Of a stretch of 20,101 nt of DNA, positions 6,349 to 13,494 are shown piece after piece. A program made the translations under genes and the position numbers. This stretch comes from Treponema sp. UBA1747. Lineage in GTDB: Bacteria; Spirochaetota; Spirochaetia; Treponematales; Treponemataceae. Location of the stretch: contig DCHR01000023.1 of assembly GCA_002315375.1 (NCBI GenBank), positions 1-20,101 on the forward strand, read 5' to 3'. How positions within the stretch are numbered: the first letter of the stretch is position 1; every line of letters starts with the position of its first letter. A model generated the notes under the pieces. It made no database searches, had not been told where the DNA came from, and worked only from the letters and a program-made list of their open reading frames with translations.

Positions 6349-7143
6349 ATGGATTTAAAATTAGGTGATGTTCAGACAACGGCTTTGATTCCCGTTGCAA
6401 TTAAAGCAAATGAAACAAAAAGAAAGAATGCAAGAATCAAGGATTTTAAAGCTGTTGAAATTATCGAAAAAACAGGGATAGACACAAAACCTTATGACAA
6501 GTTCTTTTCTCATGAAGGAGTTGTTGCAAGAACAATTATGATGGACAGACAGCTGAAAGGAATTATTGAAAAAAATCCTGAAACTGTTGTAGTTAATGTT
6601 GCCGCAGGTTTTGATGACAGATTTTCACGTGTAGATAACGGAAAAATTTTGTGGTTTGATCTTGATTTGCCGGATTCCATTGAAGTACGCAAAAAGTTTT
6701 TTGAAGAAAAAGACCGTGTCACCATGATTGCAGGAGATGCCTTAAAAAATTCCTGGTGCAACATTGTAAAAGAAAAAATCGATTCTTCCTGTAAACCTGT
6801 TATTATCGCAGAAGGTTTGTTCATGTATTTCACTTTGGAACAGATTACAGCATTCCTTACCCTTATAAAAGAAAACTTTCCAAATGGTGGATTGTTGGTT
6901 GCCGAACAGAATCCAAAAATGCTAGCCAACAACACAGATAAACATGATGTAGTCAAAAATACCAATGCTAAATTTTTGTCTGGAACTGATTCCGCTCAGG
7001 AAATTGCAGATCTTGTAAACGGCTTTATGGTGATAGAAGAACATAGTTTTCACGAAGAAACAAGAAAACATACAATCCGCGGAAAAATATTTGCCTGTCT
7101 TATGCCAAAAATGAATAACCGCTGGGCAACCTTTGAATGGTAA
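6349..7143 (+). CDS. Class I SAM methyltransferase, leucine carboxyl methyltransferase (LCM/PPM1/TcmP-like) family
   Basis: A 264-residue cytoplasmic methyltransferase. The SAM-binding motif I reads VVNVAAGFDDRF (81-92), the acidic loop FDLDLP is at 103-108 and AEGLFMYF at 154-161; this order and wording are characteristic of the LCM/TcmP/PPM1-like family. Members O-methylate carboxyl or hydroxyl groups on proteins, polyketides and other small molecules; the substrate here is unknown. The gene sits between a small exported protein and a DUF6796 membrane gene within the ABC-transporter train. From family knowledge, methyltransferases of this type are repeatedly found beside MptD-type S components and paired ABC half-transporters in Firmicutes, so a link to synthesis or modification of a transported small molecule is plausible. 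The ribosome site is GAGAGG, 9 nt before the ATG. Confidence 0.92.
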   Translation: MDLKLGDVQTTALIPVAIKANETKRKNARIKDFKAVEIIEKTGIDTKPYDKFFSHEGVVARTIMMDRQLKGIIEKNPETVVVNVAAGFDDRFSRVDNGKILWFDLDLPDSIEVRKKFFEEKDRVTMIAGDALKNSWCNIVKEKIDSSCKPVIIAEGLFMYFTLEQITAFLTLIKENFPNGGLLVAEQNPKMLANNTDKHDVVKNTNAKFLSGTDSAQEIADLVNGFMVIEEHSFHEETRKHTIRGKIFACLMPKMNNRWATFEW

Positions 7144-7195
7144 AAGAGTGGATTTCAGGATTGTAGGAGATAAAGAAATGATGGAGGTTTATTTT

Positions 7196-7879
7196 ATGAA
7201 TATCAATTTAATATCCTCAATTTTAGGATTGCTCGGCGGACTTTTATGCTGCTGTGGTGATGTACTTCTGGACTTAAAAGGTTCAGACAATCAGAAACTG
7301 GGAACTTCAAAACAATTGGACAGCAACTGGCTTAAAATGTCTGAGTGGCGTTTTGGTGCTTCAATTTTGCTGGCATTTGTGGGCGTTCCTTGTGTTGGAT
7401 TGGGCTTGTATTCTCTTCATCTTCAGATGCTTGATACAAACAAAGTATTGGCTATTGTAATGCTTTGTTTTGCATTTCTTGGTTGTACCGGCGGATTTTT
7501 CATTCACACTTTCCTTTGTCTTCAGGCAATCATTGTAAAGAGAATTGTTCAGAATCCAAAAGATTTTCGAACTGAAGATGAAAAACTCCAGTCTGCGGAC
7601 AACGTTCTGGAAGGAATGTACAAGGCAATTTTATTTCCATTTTTCTTCTTTTATTTGTGTTTAATGGCATCGACTGTTTGTGTTCAGATTGGAATTCTTG
7701 GTGGAGCTCTTGCAGTTCCAAAATGGATGGTAATTTTGAATCCTATTCCTTTAATGATTGTTGGAATCAGTTTAAGAAAAATAAACCCAAAATGTTTCTG
7801 TGATTTGCCTGGAATTATTATGCCAAGTTTTGGACTTGCTATGCAGGGGCTGATTGGAATTATTGCGGAGGTGTTGTAA
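7196..7879 (+). CDS. DUF6796-like multi-pass membrane protein
   Basis: A 227-residue protein with about six or seven membrane helices. I start it at the ATG at 7196, which has GGAGG 8 nt upstream; the longer frame from 7133 would add 21 polar residues, overlap the methyltransferase and lack a ribosome site. The N-terminus has the family-like block GGLLCCCGDVLLDLKG (14-29). Function is unknown. It lies between the methyltransferase and the S-component-like gene. Its stop overlaps an ATG (TAATG at 7877-7881) that opens only a 14-codon frame, so a fifth coupled gene may have been lost here. Confidence 0.85.
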   Translation: MNINLISSILGLLGGLLCCCGDVLLDLKGSDNQKLGTSKQLDSNWLKMSEWRFGASILLAFVGVPCVGLGLYSLHLQMLDTNKVLAIVMLCFAFLGCTGGFFIHTFLCLQAIIVKRIVQNPKDFRTEDEKLQSADNVLEGMYKAILFPFFFFYLCLMASTVCVQIGILGGALAVPKWMVILNPIPLMIVGISLRKINPKCFCDLPGIIMPSFGLAMQGLIGIIAEVL

Positions 7880-7923
7880 TGAAAGTGTGGAAAATCCACA
7901 ATAAATATTTTTTTTGGACATAA
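7879..7923 (+). other. 14-codon coupled mini-ORF
   Basis: Reads MKVWKIHNKYFFWT and stops. The ATG overlaps the DUF6796 stop codon and shares a good ribosome site (GGAGG in GCGGAGGTG). The frame contains the hairpin at 7886-7900 and a T-run. It may be a leader peptide, the remnant of a lost gene's start, or chance. Confidence 0.3.
7886..7915 (+). terminator. Possible weak terminator or attenuator
   Basis: TGTGGA-AAA-TCCACA forms a perfect 6-bp stem (7886-7900), followed after 7 nt by eight T residues (7908-7915). The gap between stem and T-run and the low stem strength make it a poor intrinsic terminator. It would partly separate the DUF6796 gene from the S-component-like gene, which has its own GTTAG box. 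Confidence 0.35.
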
Positions 7924-7924
7924 T

Positions 7925-7940
7925 GTTAGTAGAAACTAAC
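7925..7940. promoter_or_regulatory. GTTAG-N6-CTAAC box 5
   Basis: GTTAGTAGAAACTAAC, a perfect 6-bp-arm dyad in the 87-nt gap before the S-component-like gene at 7967. GGAGG for that gene follows 15 nt later. Confidence 0.75.
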
Positions 7941-7966
7941 TAAAAATATCATTCGGAGGTCAAAAA

Positions 7967-8521
7967 ATGAATGAAAAAACAAAAAGTGTATGGATGACAA
8001 TACTTTATTTTGTATTGTATGTTGTACTGGTATTAGTTGCAGAACTTCCGGGTTTTGCAAGTCCTTATTACTGGATTTGTGTTGGAATTGTTGCCGCCTT
8101 CCTGGCTGCAGGTCCGCTTACAATGTGTATAGAGAAAACTGAATCCGCTCTCTTGCTTCCAGTAGCCTGGTTCTTTGTGAACCGTGCTATCGGTGAAATT
8201 GGTATGGATCTAATGCAGGTAGGAAATCTTTTTCTTCTTACAGCGGGTGCCGTTCTTTCTCTTGTACTTAAAAATAACAAGCGTCTTATGATGCGGGTTT
8301 GTGTTCCAGTTCTGGTTGCAATGCCATCATGTAATTTGCTGCCACTTTATTTTCAGACAGAACTATTTACAGAAACAGCCTTGGGCGAAATGAGTCCAGA
8401 ATATGTTGCAACTCTTGCAAAATGTGCTCACGGATGGGTTTTTATTCTTGTTACTTTGCTTGTAATTGGAGCCGGAGTTTTGAGTGAACGATTGACTGAA
8501 AAGCTATTTATTAAGAAGTAA
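7967..8521 (+). CDS. MptD/Trep_Strep-like ECF transporter S component (putative)
   Basis: A 184-residue protein with five or six membrane helices. The C-terminal third, MSPEYVATL followed by a Trp-containing helix and AGVLSERLTEKLF, resembles the end of the Trep_Strep/MptD family, whose members are substrate-binding subunits of energy-coupling-factor transporters, usually about 185-190 residues. The match is by eye and moderate. Such S components normally work with a CbiQ-like T subunit and ATPases; none are encoded in this window, so it would use components made elsewhere, or work alone. GGAGG stands 8 nt before the ATG and GTTAG box 5 lies 27 nt upstream. A strong terminator follows. Confidence 0.7.
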   Translation: MNEKTKSVWMTILYFVLYVVLVLVAELPGFASPYYWICVGIVAAFLAAGPLTMCIEKTESALLLPVAWFFVNRAIGEIGMDLMQVGNLFLLTAGAVLSLVLKNNKRLMMRVCVPVLVAMPSCNLLPLYFQTELFTETALGEMSPEYVATLAKCAHGWVFILVTLLVIGAGVLSERLTEKLFIKK

Positions 8522-8546
8522 TCTTTTCAGAATAGTTATAAATTCA

Positions 8547-8585
8547 AAAACTGTTCGGGTGTAACAGCCTGGGCAGTTTTTTATT
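8547..8585 (+). terminator. Intrinsic terminator of the ABC/S-component train
   Basis: Stem AAAACTGTTCGGG (8547-8559) pairs with CCTGGGCAGTTTT (8568-8580) through standard and G-U pairs, with an 8-nt loop, and runs directly into a T-rich tail (8577 on). It lies 26 nt after the S-component-like gene and ends the plus-strand train before the toxin-antitoxin promoter. Confidence 0.8.
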
Positions 8586-8624
8586 TGGGTTGGTATATTT
8601 ATGTTATTAAAATAACAACAAAAG

Positions 8625-8653
8625 TTGACGAATTTCAGACGAGGTATTATATT
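8625..8653 (+). promoter_or_regulatory. Promoter of the RelB-YoeB module
   Basis: TTGACG (8625-8630), 17 nt, TATATT (8648-8653): a near-consensus sigma-70 promoter 20 nt before the antitoxin start. GTATTA (8644-8649) and TAATAC (8665-8670) are inverted repeats spanning the -10 and the transcription start, a candidate autoregulatory operator for the antitoxin. Confidence 0.75.
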
Positions 8654-8672
8654 GTAGTAAGAGGTAATACAT

Positions 8673-8933
8673 ATGACTACAATATCTGCAAAAATAGATA
8701 ATAATGATAAATCTTCTTTCGAAAGAATCTGTGATTCTATGGGAATAAATATTTCTTCTGCAATCAATGCTTTTGTAAAAGCAACAATCAGGGAAAATGG
8801 AATGCCTTTTGCATTGAAAGCTGCTGAAGATCCATATGTTTATTCTGAAGAGAATATGAAGTACTTAAGAGAAAGTATTAATCAGATTGAAACTGGAAAA
8901 GGTCAGGTTCATGAGTTAAAGGAGATTCTTTAA
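8673..8933 (+). CDS. relB: RelB/DinJ family antitoxin
   Basis: An 86-residue protein with the RelB/DinJ layout. The N-terminus MTTISAKIDNNDKSSFERIC is a ribbon-helix-helix DNA-binding segment, followed by MGINISSAINAFVKATIRENGMPF (about residues 28-51), the family's dimerisation and second helix region, and an acidic, probably flexible tail that would wrap the toxin. In the family it binds and neutralises the ribosome-dependent mRNA-cleaving toxin and represses its own promoter. AAGAGG stands 8 nt before the ATG. The stop overlaps the toxin start by one base (TAATG). The antitoxin looks intact although its toxin is broken. Confidence 0.92.
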   Translation: MTTISAKIDNNDKSSFERICDSMGINISSAINAFVKATIRENGMPFALKAAEDPYVYSEENMKYLRESINQIETGKGQVHELKEIL

Positions 8934-9199
8934 TGGTTAAAGTTTGGTCTGATTTAGCCAGGAATGATTATCTGGAATTTTTCAATAAGCATCAGAAAGA
9001 TTTGATTAAAAGTACTCATGATTTAATAAAAGATATTGAAAGAAACGGCGTTGATAAGGGAAAGGGGCAGCCAGAACAGTTGAAACATGAACTTTCCGGA
9101 TATTATAGCCGTAGAATCGATCAGAAAAATCGTCTTGTTTAAAAAGTTGAAGATAATAAACTTTATATAGTTCAGTGCGGAACTCATTATCAACAATAA
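8933..9199 (+). pseudogene. yoeB: YoeB/Txe family toxin, truncated by an in-frame TAA
   Basis: The reading frame up to 9139 codes for 69 residues that follow YoeB closely: DYLEFFNKHQKDL near the start, then GKGQPEQLKHELSGYYSRRID and NRLV. A TAA at 9140-9142 stands where YoeB has Tyr (RLVY). The same frame continues past it for 18 codons, KVEDNKLYIVQCGTHYQQ, and ends at a TAA (9197-9199). That tail contains the family's C-terminal His-Tyr pair needed for mRNA cleavage, so the truncated 69-residue product should be inactive. A single T-to-A change (TAT to TAA) would explain it. Readthrough, or a sequencing error at 9142, cannot be excluded. Confidence 0.9.
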
Positions 9200-9239
9200 A
9201 GAATTATCCCCATCAATACCAGTTTTCATAAAAATATTA

Positions 9240-9255
9240 GTTAGTTACTGCTAAT
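9240..9255. promoter_or_regulatory. GTTAG-N6-CTAAC box 6 (one mismatch)
   Basis: GTTAGTTACTGCTAAT, matching the dyad except for the last base, 46 nt before the ZIP transporter start. A TTGAAT (9255-9260) with TATCTT 17 nt later (9278-9283) is a possible promoter directly downstream, so the box would cover the region next to its -35. Confidence 0.6.
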
Positions 9256-9301
9256 TGAATTATATTCATTTTATATATATCTTTTAAAAGAGGTGACATA
9301 A

Positions 9302-10096
9302 ATGAATTTAATAATTCTTCAAGGCTTGTTAATCCCGTTTTTGGGAACAGTGCTGGGTGCTGTATGTGTTTTTTTTCTCAGACAGCAGCTCAATATTAAA
9401 CTTCAGAAAGCTCTCTCCGGTTTTGCAGCCGGAGTTATGATTGCAGCTTCGGTGTGGAGCCTTTTAATTCCGTCTATGAACCAGGCTGCTCAAAATGGAA
9501 TGGGAAGATTGAGTTTTATACCGGCAGCCGGCGGTTTTTGTATTGGAATCCTTTTTCTTTTGTTTCTTGATCTTGTAATTCCCCATATGCACTTAAACGA
9601 AACTGTTGAAGGTCCCAAAAGTCATCTTTCTAAAACTACAATGATGCTGCTGGCTGTAGGTTTGCACAATATTCCTGAAGGAATGGCGGTTGGGATTGTT
9701 TATGCAGGCTGGGTTAGCGGAAGTGCCAGTATTTCCAGTTCTGCCGCTTTAGCCCTGGCAGTTGGAATTGCAATTCAGAATTTTCCGGAAGGGGCAATCG
9801 TTTCTATGCCAATGCACGCAAACGGTTTATCAAAACGGAAAGCTTTTCTTTACGGAACTTTATCGGGAGCGGTCGAACCTGTTGCCGGAATAATCACAAT
9901 TCTACTTTCAAGTTTTATTATTCCTGTTATGCCTTATCTTTTAAGTTTTGCAGCGGGGGCTATGATGTATGTTGTGGTAGAAGAACTTGTTCCTGATATG
10001 GCCGAGCAGGAAGGTGAACAGCACTCTAATATAGGAACAATTATGTTTATGCTGGGATTCTCTTTGATGATGGTTCTGGATGTTGTAATGGGGTAA
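9302..10096 (+). CDS. ZIP family divalent metal transporter
   Basis: A 264-residue inner-membrane protein with eight predicted helices. The metal-binding sites of the family are visible: HNIPEG (residues 122-127) in helix four and QNFPEG (159-164) in helix five, with further acidic residues E192 and E227/E228. Family members take up Zn, Fe, Mn or related divalent cations; the bacterial ZupT/GufA branch is broad in specificity. The start has AGAGGTG 7 nt upstream and a GTTAG box 46 nt upstream. The cytoplasmic loop at about residues 94-110 holds two His, as in many ZIPs. It stands alone between the toxin-antitoxin remnant and the glycosidase gene. Confidence 0.96.
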   Translation: MNLIILQGLLIPFLGTVLGAVCVFFLRQQLNIKLQKALSGFAAGVMIAASVWSLLIPSMNQAAQNGMGRLSFIPAAGGFCIGILFLLFLDLVIPHMHLNETVEGPKSHLSKTTMMLLAVGLHNIPEGMAVGIVYAGWVSGSASISSSAALALAVGIAIQNFPEGAIVSMPMHANGLSKRKAFLYGTLSGAVEPVAGIITILLSSFIIPVMPYLLSFAAGAMMYVVVEELVPDMAEQEGEQHSNIGTIMFMLGFSLMMVLDVVMG

Positions 10097-10189
10097 TTTA
10101 GTTTTTACTCAAAAAAAAGATTTTTCCTCACTAATTATTAGACTTTCATTTTTTCTGCTACATGGTAGCATTCAGAAACTGGTTAAATT

Positions 10190-12580
10190 ATGAATATCAA
10201 CATCGATTTTGAAAAAGCCGTAAAACTTGAAAATGCACTTTGGCGCGGAATCGGCATGGTCAGCGGAAACAATTCTTCCAGACTTCTGCTGGATTATAAA
10301 GCACTTTTCCCTGAAAAATATAATGAACTTTTGAACCTGATGTTCGGAAAAGGCGGTCTTGAAGTACAGCATCTTAAGATTGAAATGGGGTCAGATGTAA
10401 ATTCTTCTTCCGGAACCGAGCCTTGTACAATGCGTTATGCAGATGAAAAAGCTGATGTTACCCGTGGGGCGGGTTTCATCTTGTGCGCTGATGCTAAAAA
10501 AATCAATCCCGACCTTACCCTGGATATGCTCTGGTGGAGTGAACCGGCCTGGATAGAAAAGGCAGAAAATGTTTATGAAGCCCGTTATTCCTGGTATAAG
10601 GGAAATCTGGTAGAAGCCTATAAAACCTTCGGGTTGAAGTTTGATTTTGTCAGTGCAACCCAAAATGAGCGTGGTTGGGACGCAGAATGGATAAAATATT
10701 TGTCAAACCGTCTGAAAAAGGATACAGAAACTCCCTATGATTTTTCAAAAATCAGGATTGTTATTGGCGAAGAAGTCTGTACCTGGAATCAGGCTCAGAT
10801 GATGCTGGATGATTCCGGGCTTCTTAAGGCTGTTGACGTTATTGGAAGCCATTATACGTCCTGGTCTGATGAAAATGTAAATCAGCTTCAGAAACTTGGG
10901 AAGGAAATCTGGTTCAGTGAAGGCAGTTCTCCCATGGGTTATTCTGAAAATCTGTACAAATATGACGGAAATGGTTCCGGTTTAAGCGGATTGAACAATG
11001 TTCTTGATGTGGCAAACAGAATAATTACCATGTATCCCGGTGGAAAAATGACTTTGTGTGAATTTCAGCCGGTGATTTCAGCCTATTATGACGGGGTCTG
11101 CTATTGTCACAAGCAGTTTATAACAGCAAATACTCCATGGAATGGTTCCTATAAACTGGATCCCGGTTTTTTCATGATGCTGCATTTTTCTCAGTTTATG
11201 GGTCGTGGCTGGTCAGTAATTGAAAATGCCAGTTTTGGTGATGGAAAACCGGCTGGAGATGGCCATTCAGTCGGGGATGCAACATATTCTTATCTGAGTC
11301 TTTGTAATCCAGAAAGCGGTAACTGGTCTACAGTAATTACAAATACAACCGATTCTCCTATAAATTATGATTTTGAGCTTCAATCGGGAAATGAAAAACC
11401 GGTTTATCTTTATGAAACCACAAACAGCAGGCTTAATGGGACTTTGCAGAAAAGCTTTTTGAAAGTAGATGAAAACAAGTTCTCAGTTTCTGTAAAACCC
11501 AATTCCATAATCACTATTTCAACTCTGGATAAAGAGCCTGTCACTGAAGTCAAAAAAATTACAGGAAATTTTACAGACGGAAATAATCCGGTTATGAAGC
11601 TTCCGTACTCTGATGATTTTAAATATTCAAAGATGCCAAAGGATTTTCTTGCACAAAGGGGACAGACCCCGATTTTTACAACCGATGAAGGCGGCGCTTT
11701 TGAAGTTAATAACATCGGCGGAAAAAATGCTCTGGTTCAGCAGATAAAAAAAGATGAACGGGCCAGAGAATGGGGCTGGACTCCGGAACCTGTTACAAAT
11801 CTTGGTGATGACAGGTGGTTCAATTACAGTGCAGAAATCACTGTAAGGTTTGATCCGGAATCAGCAGATGTTCAGAATTATGCCGGAATCGGTATCCGTT
11901 ATAATTTGCCCTGCAACGGCCAGAACGGCTTCTGGGTTAAGCTTCGTCAGAACGGGGAATGGAAATTCTGCAGAAACGGTAATGAAATCACCGGCGGCCA
12001 GATGGTCAGTTTTGATAAGGATGAAAAACATCACCTTTTTATTTCTGCAGAAAACAATCTCATTACAGTTTGCATTGATAATCAGGAACTGCTCAAAAAA
12101 ACAGCAGAAGCTTTAGGAGTTTCCATGCAGGGTGCCGGAAGAGTTGCTGTTTTCAGTCACTATTATAAAAATCAGTTTTCAGATCTGGAAATAAAGCCTG
12201 TCGGCAAAACACCTTTTGTTACGAGAGTTGATAATCTGGATGATGTTTTTGAGTATGTTCAGAATGAAACTTCTGTCTGGAATCACGGACTAATGGAAAG
12301 TTTCAAATGCTACAAAAGAACCGTTTCTCATGGTAAAACCGGTGCAAAATGCAGGTTTACTTTTAACGGAACCGGATTTAACCTTTGCGGTTATTGCGAA
12401 GAAGAATCAGCAGTCAGTGTAAAAATTGACGGAAAGCCTGTGGAAGAAAATTTCAAAATCTGCAATGTAGGGCAGCGGGAAGTCCTTTATCACAAGAACG
12501 GACTGACAGAAGGAATGCATCAGGCAGAACTTGAGGTTTTGAAGGGACAGATCAATATAGATTCCGGCGAGATTTTCTGA
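10190..12580 (+). CDS. GH59 family glycosidase (galactocerebrosidase-like) with C-terminal lectin-like and carbohydrate-binding domains
   Basis: A 796-residue enzyme that follows family GH59, whose animal member GALC removes beta-galactose from galactosylceramide. Catalytic-barrel landmarks are GIGMVSGNNSSRLLLDY (20-36), TEPCTMRY (76-83), WWSEPAW (115-121), the acid/base Glu in QNERGW (E160) and the nucleophile in WFSEGSS (E244), spaced 84 apart, against 76 in animal GALC (E182 and E258). A beta-sandwich follows (about 360-445), then a lectin-like domain (about 470-690). The last 100 residues look like an extra carbohydrate-binding beta-sandwich (FTFNGTGFNLCGY near 730). No signal peptide: the protein starts directly at the barrel, and a stop lies immediately upstream in frame. 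Ribosome site weak. Likely removes beta-galactosyl residues from a glycolipid or glycan; exact substrate unknown. Confidence 0.88.
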   Translation: MNINIDFEKAVKLENALWRGIGMVSGNNSSRLLLDYKALFPEKYNELLNLMFGKGGLEVQHLKIEMGSDVNSSSGTEPCTMRYADEKADVTRGAGFILCADAKKINPDLTLDMLWWSEPAWIEKAENVYEARYSWYKGNLVEAYKTFGLKFDFVSATQNERGWDAEWIKYLSNRLKKDTETPYDFSKIRIVIGEEVCTWNQAQMMLDDSGLLKAVDVIGSHYTSWSDENVNQLQKLGKEIWFSEGSSPMGYSENLYKYDGNGSGLSGLNNVLDVANRIITMYPGGKMTLCEFQPVISAYYDGVCYCHKQFITANTPWNGSYKLDPGFFMMLHFSQFMGRGWSVIENASFGDGKPAGDGHSVGDATYSYLSLCNPESGNWSTVITNTTDSPINYDFELQSGNEKPVYLYETTNSRLNGTLQKSFLKVDENKFSVSVKPNSIITISTLDKEPVTEVKKITGNFTDGNNPVMKLPYSDDFKYSKMPKDFLAQRGQTPIFTTDEGGAFEVNNIGGKNALVQQIKKDERAREWGWTPEPVTNLGDDRWFNYSAEITVRFDPESADVQNYAGIGIRYNLPCNGQNGFWVKLRQNGEWKFCRNGNEITGGQMVSFDKDEKHHLFISAENNLITVCIDNQELLKKTAEALGVSMQGAGRVAVFSHYYKNQFSDLEIKPVGKTPFVTRVDNLDDVFEYVQNETSVWNHGLMESFKCYKRTVSHGKTGAKCRFTFNGTGFNLCGYCEEESAVSVKIDGKPVEENFKICNVGQREVLYHKNGLTEGMHQAELEVLKGQINIDSGEIF

Positions 12581-12638
12581 TGGCTGCCAGTAAACTTTTC
12601 CGGGTTGAATTTATAAATGCTGGTATAGTTGTGCCTGA

Positions 12639-13268
12639 TTAATGTTCGCAGGGCAGTCCCAGCATATGCATGAAACCAAAGTGGAAAAATTCCTGGATGT
12701 TGCTGATAAAAATCAGGGCTTCCTGTTTTTCCATTTTGTGCAGAACGATTTCGGCAAAGGCATTTACAGTGGCGCTTGCCAGAATATGAATGGACATGTC
12801 ATCAATTGGCTTTGTAATGCTGAATTTCTGCTTCATCCAATTAACAGTCTGAAGAACGTTTTCCGTATATTTGTCGCAGACTTCATCCAGGAACTTTTCA
12901 TGTGTACTGCCTGCTGCCTTTGTTAAAAGCAGGGTAAAGGCATCAAAGTTCTGGTAGATGTAGTCGATGAACTTAATCATCATTTCTTTTTCATCATCTG
13001 CATGAGGTCCATTAACAGGATCTTCCAGTTTTTCGTGGCTTTCAACTCCGCCGGTTTTTACCAGAGCAAGAGTATTATCAATGGCATCATCAACAAGAGC
13101 GCAGAAAAGGGCATCTTTATCTTTAAAATGACGGTACATTGCTCCTGTAGTCAGACCTGCATTGGCGGCAATTGTACGTAAAGAGGCTGCAGTAAAGCCT
13201 TTTTCCAGGAATTCTGCCTTTGCACTCTGGATAATTTTGTCTTTTGTTGCATCTGAAGTATCTGGCAT
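12639..13268 (-). CDS. TetR family transcriptional repressor
   Basis: A 209-residue repressor. The N-terminal 60 residues hold the TetR helix-turn-helix: DKIIQSAKAEFLEKGF, then TIAANAGLTTGAMYRHFKDKDALF, and the remaining two thirds are the helical ligand domain. It is divergent from the MMPL exporter gene. Between the two lie four copies of a 15-bp palindrome, three of them on the exporter promoter and the first next to its own 5' end, so it very likely represses both the exporter operon and itself until a hydrophobic ligand binds. No clear Shine-Dalgarno precedes the ATG at 13268. It is convergent with the GH59 gene, 58 nt apart, with no clear terminator seen. Confidence 0.95.
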   Translation of the reverse strand: MPDTSDATKDKIIQSAKAEFLEKGFTAASLRTIAANAGLTTGAMYRHFKDKDALFCALVDDAIDNTLALVKTGGVESHEKLEDPVNGPHADDEKEMMIKFIDYIYQNFDAFTLLLTKAAGSTHEKFLDEVCDKYTENVLQTVNWMKQKFSITKPIDDMSIHILASATVNAFAEIVLHKMEKQEALIFISNIQEFFHFGFMHMLGLPCEH

Positions 13269-13320
13269 ATAAGTAATTTACACAAAAAAAATGGAATCCG
13301 CAAGAAAAAACAGCAATTTA

Positions 13321-13385
13321 GATAACACTGTTATCAAAAATAATTGACACGATAACACTGTTATCGCTATGATAACAGTGTTATC
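13321..13385. promoter_or_regulatory. Three TetR-type operators
   Basis: GATAACACTGTTATC at 13321-13335 and 13351-13365, and its complement form GATAACAGTGTTATC at 13371-13385. Each has perfect 7-bp arms around one central base. The second fills the spacer of the MMPL promoter and the third covers the end of its -10 and the transcription start. The first is on the TetR side. Confidence 0.92.
13344..13373 (+). promoter_or_regulatory. Promoter of the MMPL-LolA-barrel operon
   Basis: TTGACA (13344-13349), 18 nt, TATGAT (13368-13373). Operator copies two and three overlap the spacer and the -10. The leader from about 13380 to the ATG at 13528 is near 150 nt and contains small dyads (CAGG-TACG-CCTG at 13390-13401, GCC-TAA-GGC at 13416-13424); I recognise no riboswitch. 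Confidence 0.8.
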
Positions 13386-13474
13386 TAAACAGGTACGCCT
13401 GGACAGAGCAAGGTTGCCTAAGGCTCCCGGAAAGCTTTGACTCAGTCGTTTTAAGGATGTTTCGATACATCTTT

Positions 13475-13489
13475 GATAACAGTGTTATC
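13475..13489. promoter_or_regulatory. Fourth TetR-type operator
   Basis: GATAACAGTGTTATC, identical to the copy at 13371, lying about 100 nt inside the leader and only 5 nt before GTTAG box 7. It could act as a roadblock or allow looping between bound repressors. Confidence 0.88.
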
Positions 13490-13494
13490 TAAAA

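Noticed and set aside
7133..7195. Upstream start for the DUF6796-like gene
   Set aside because: No ribosome site, overlaps the methyltransferase and adds a polar stretch; GGAGG stands 8 nt before the ATG at 7196.
9143..9199. Separate small gene after the truncated toxin
   Set aside because: There is no start codon or ribosome site and the 18 codons align to the YoeB C-terminus in the same frame, so it is the tail of the broken toxin gene.
10133..10143. CTAATTATTAG upstream of the GH59 gene as another regulon box
   Set aside because: The arms are in the opposite orientation (CTAAT..ATTAG) and the spacing differs; it does not match the GTTAG-N6-CTAAC pattern.
12581..12638. Shared terminator between the convergent GH59 and tetR genes
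   Set aside because: Only a CCAG..CTGG pairing over a long loop was found, without a T-run; too weak to annotate.
13386..13474. Riboswitch in the MMPL leader
   Set aside because: Several short dyads are present but no known riboswitch core could be recognised; a ligand-binding RNA is not supported.
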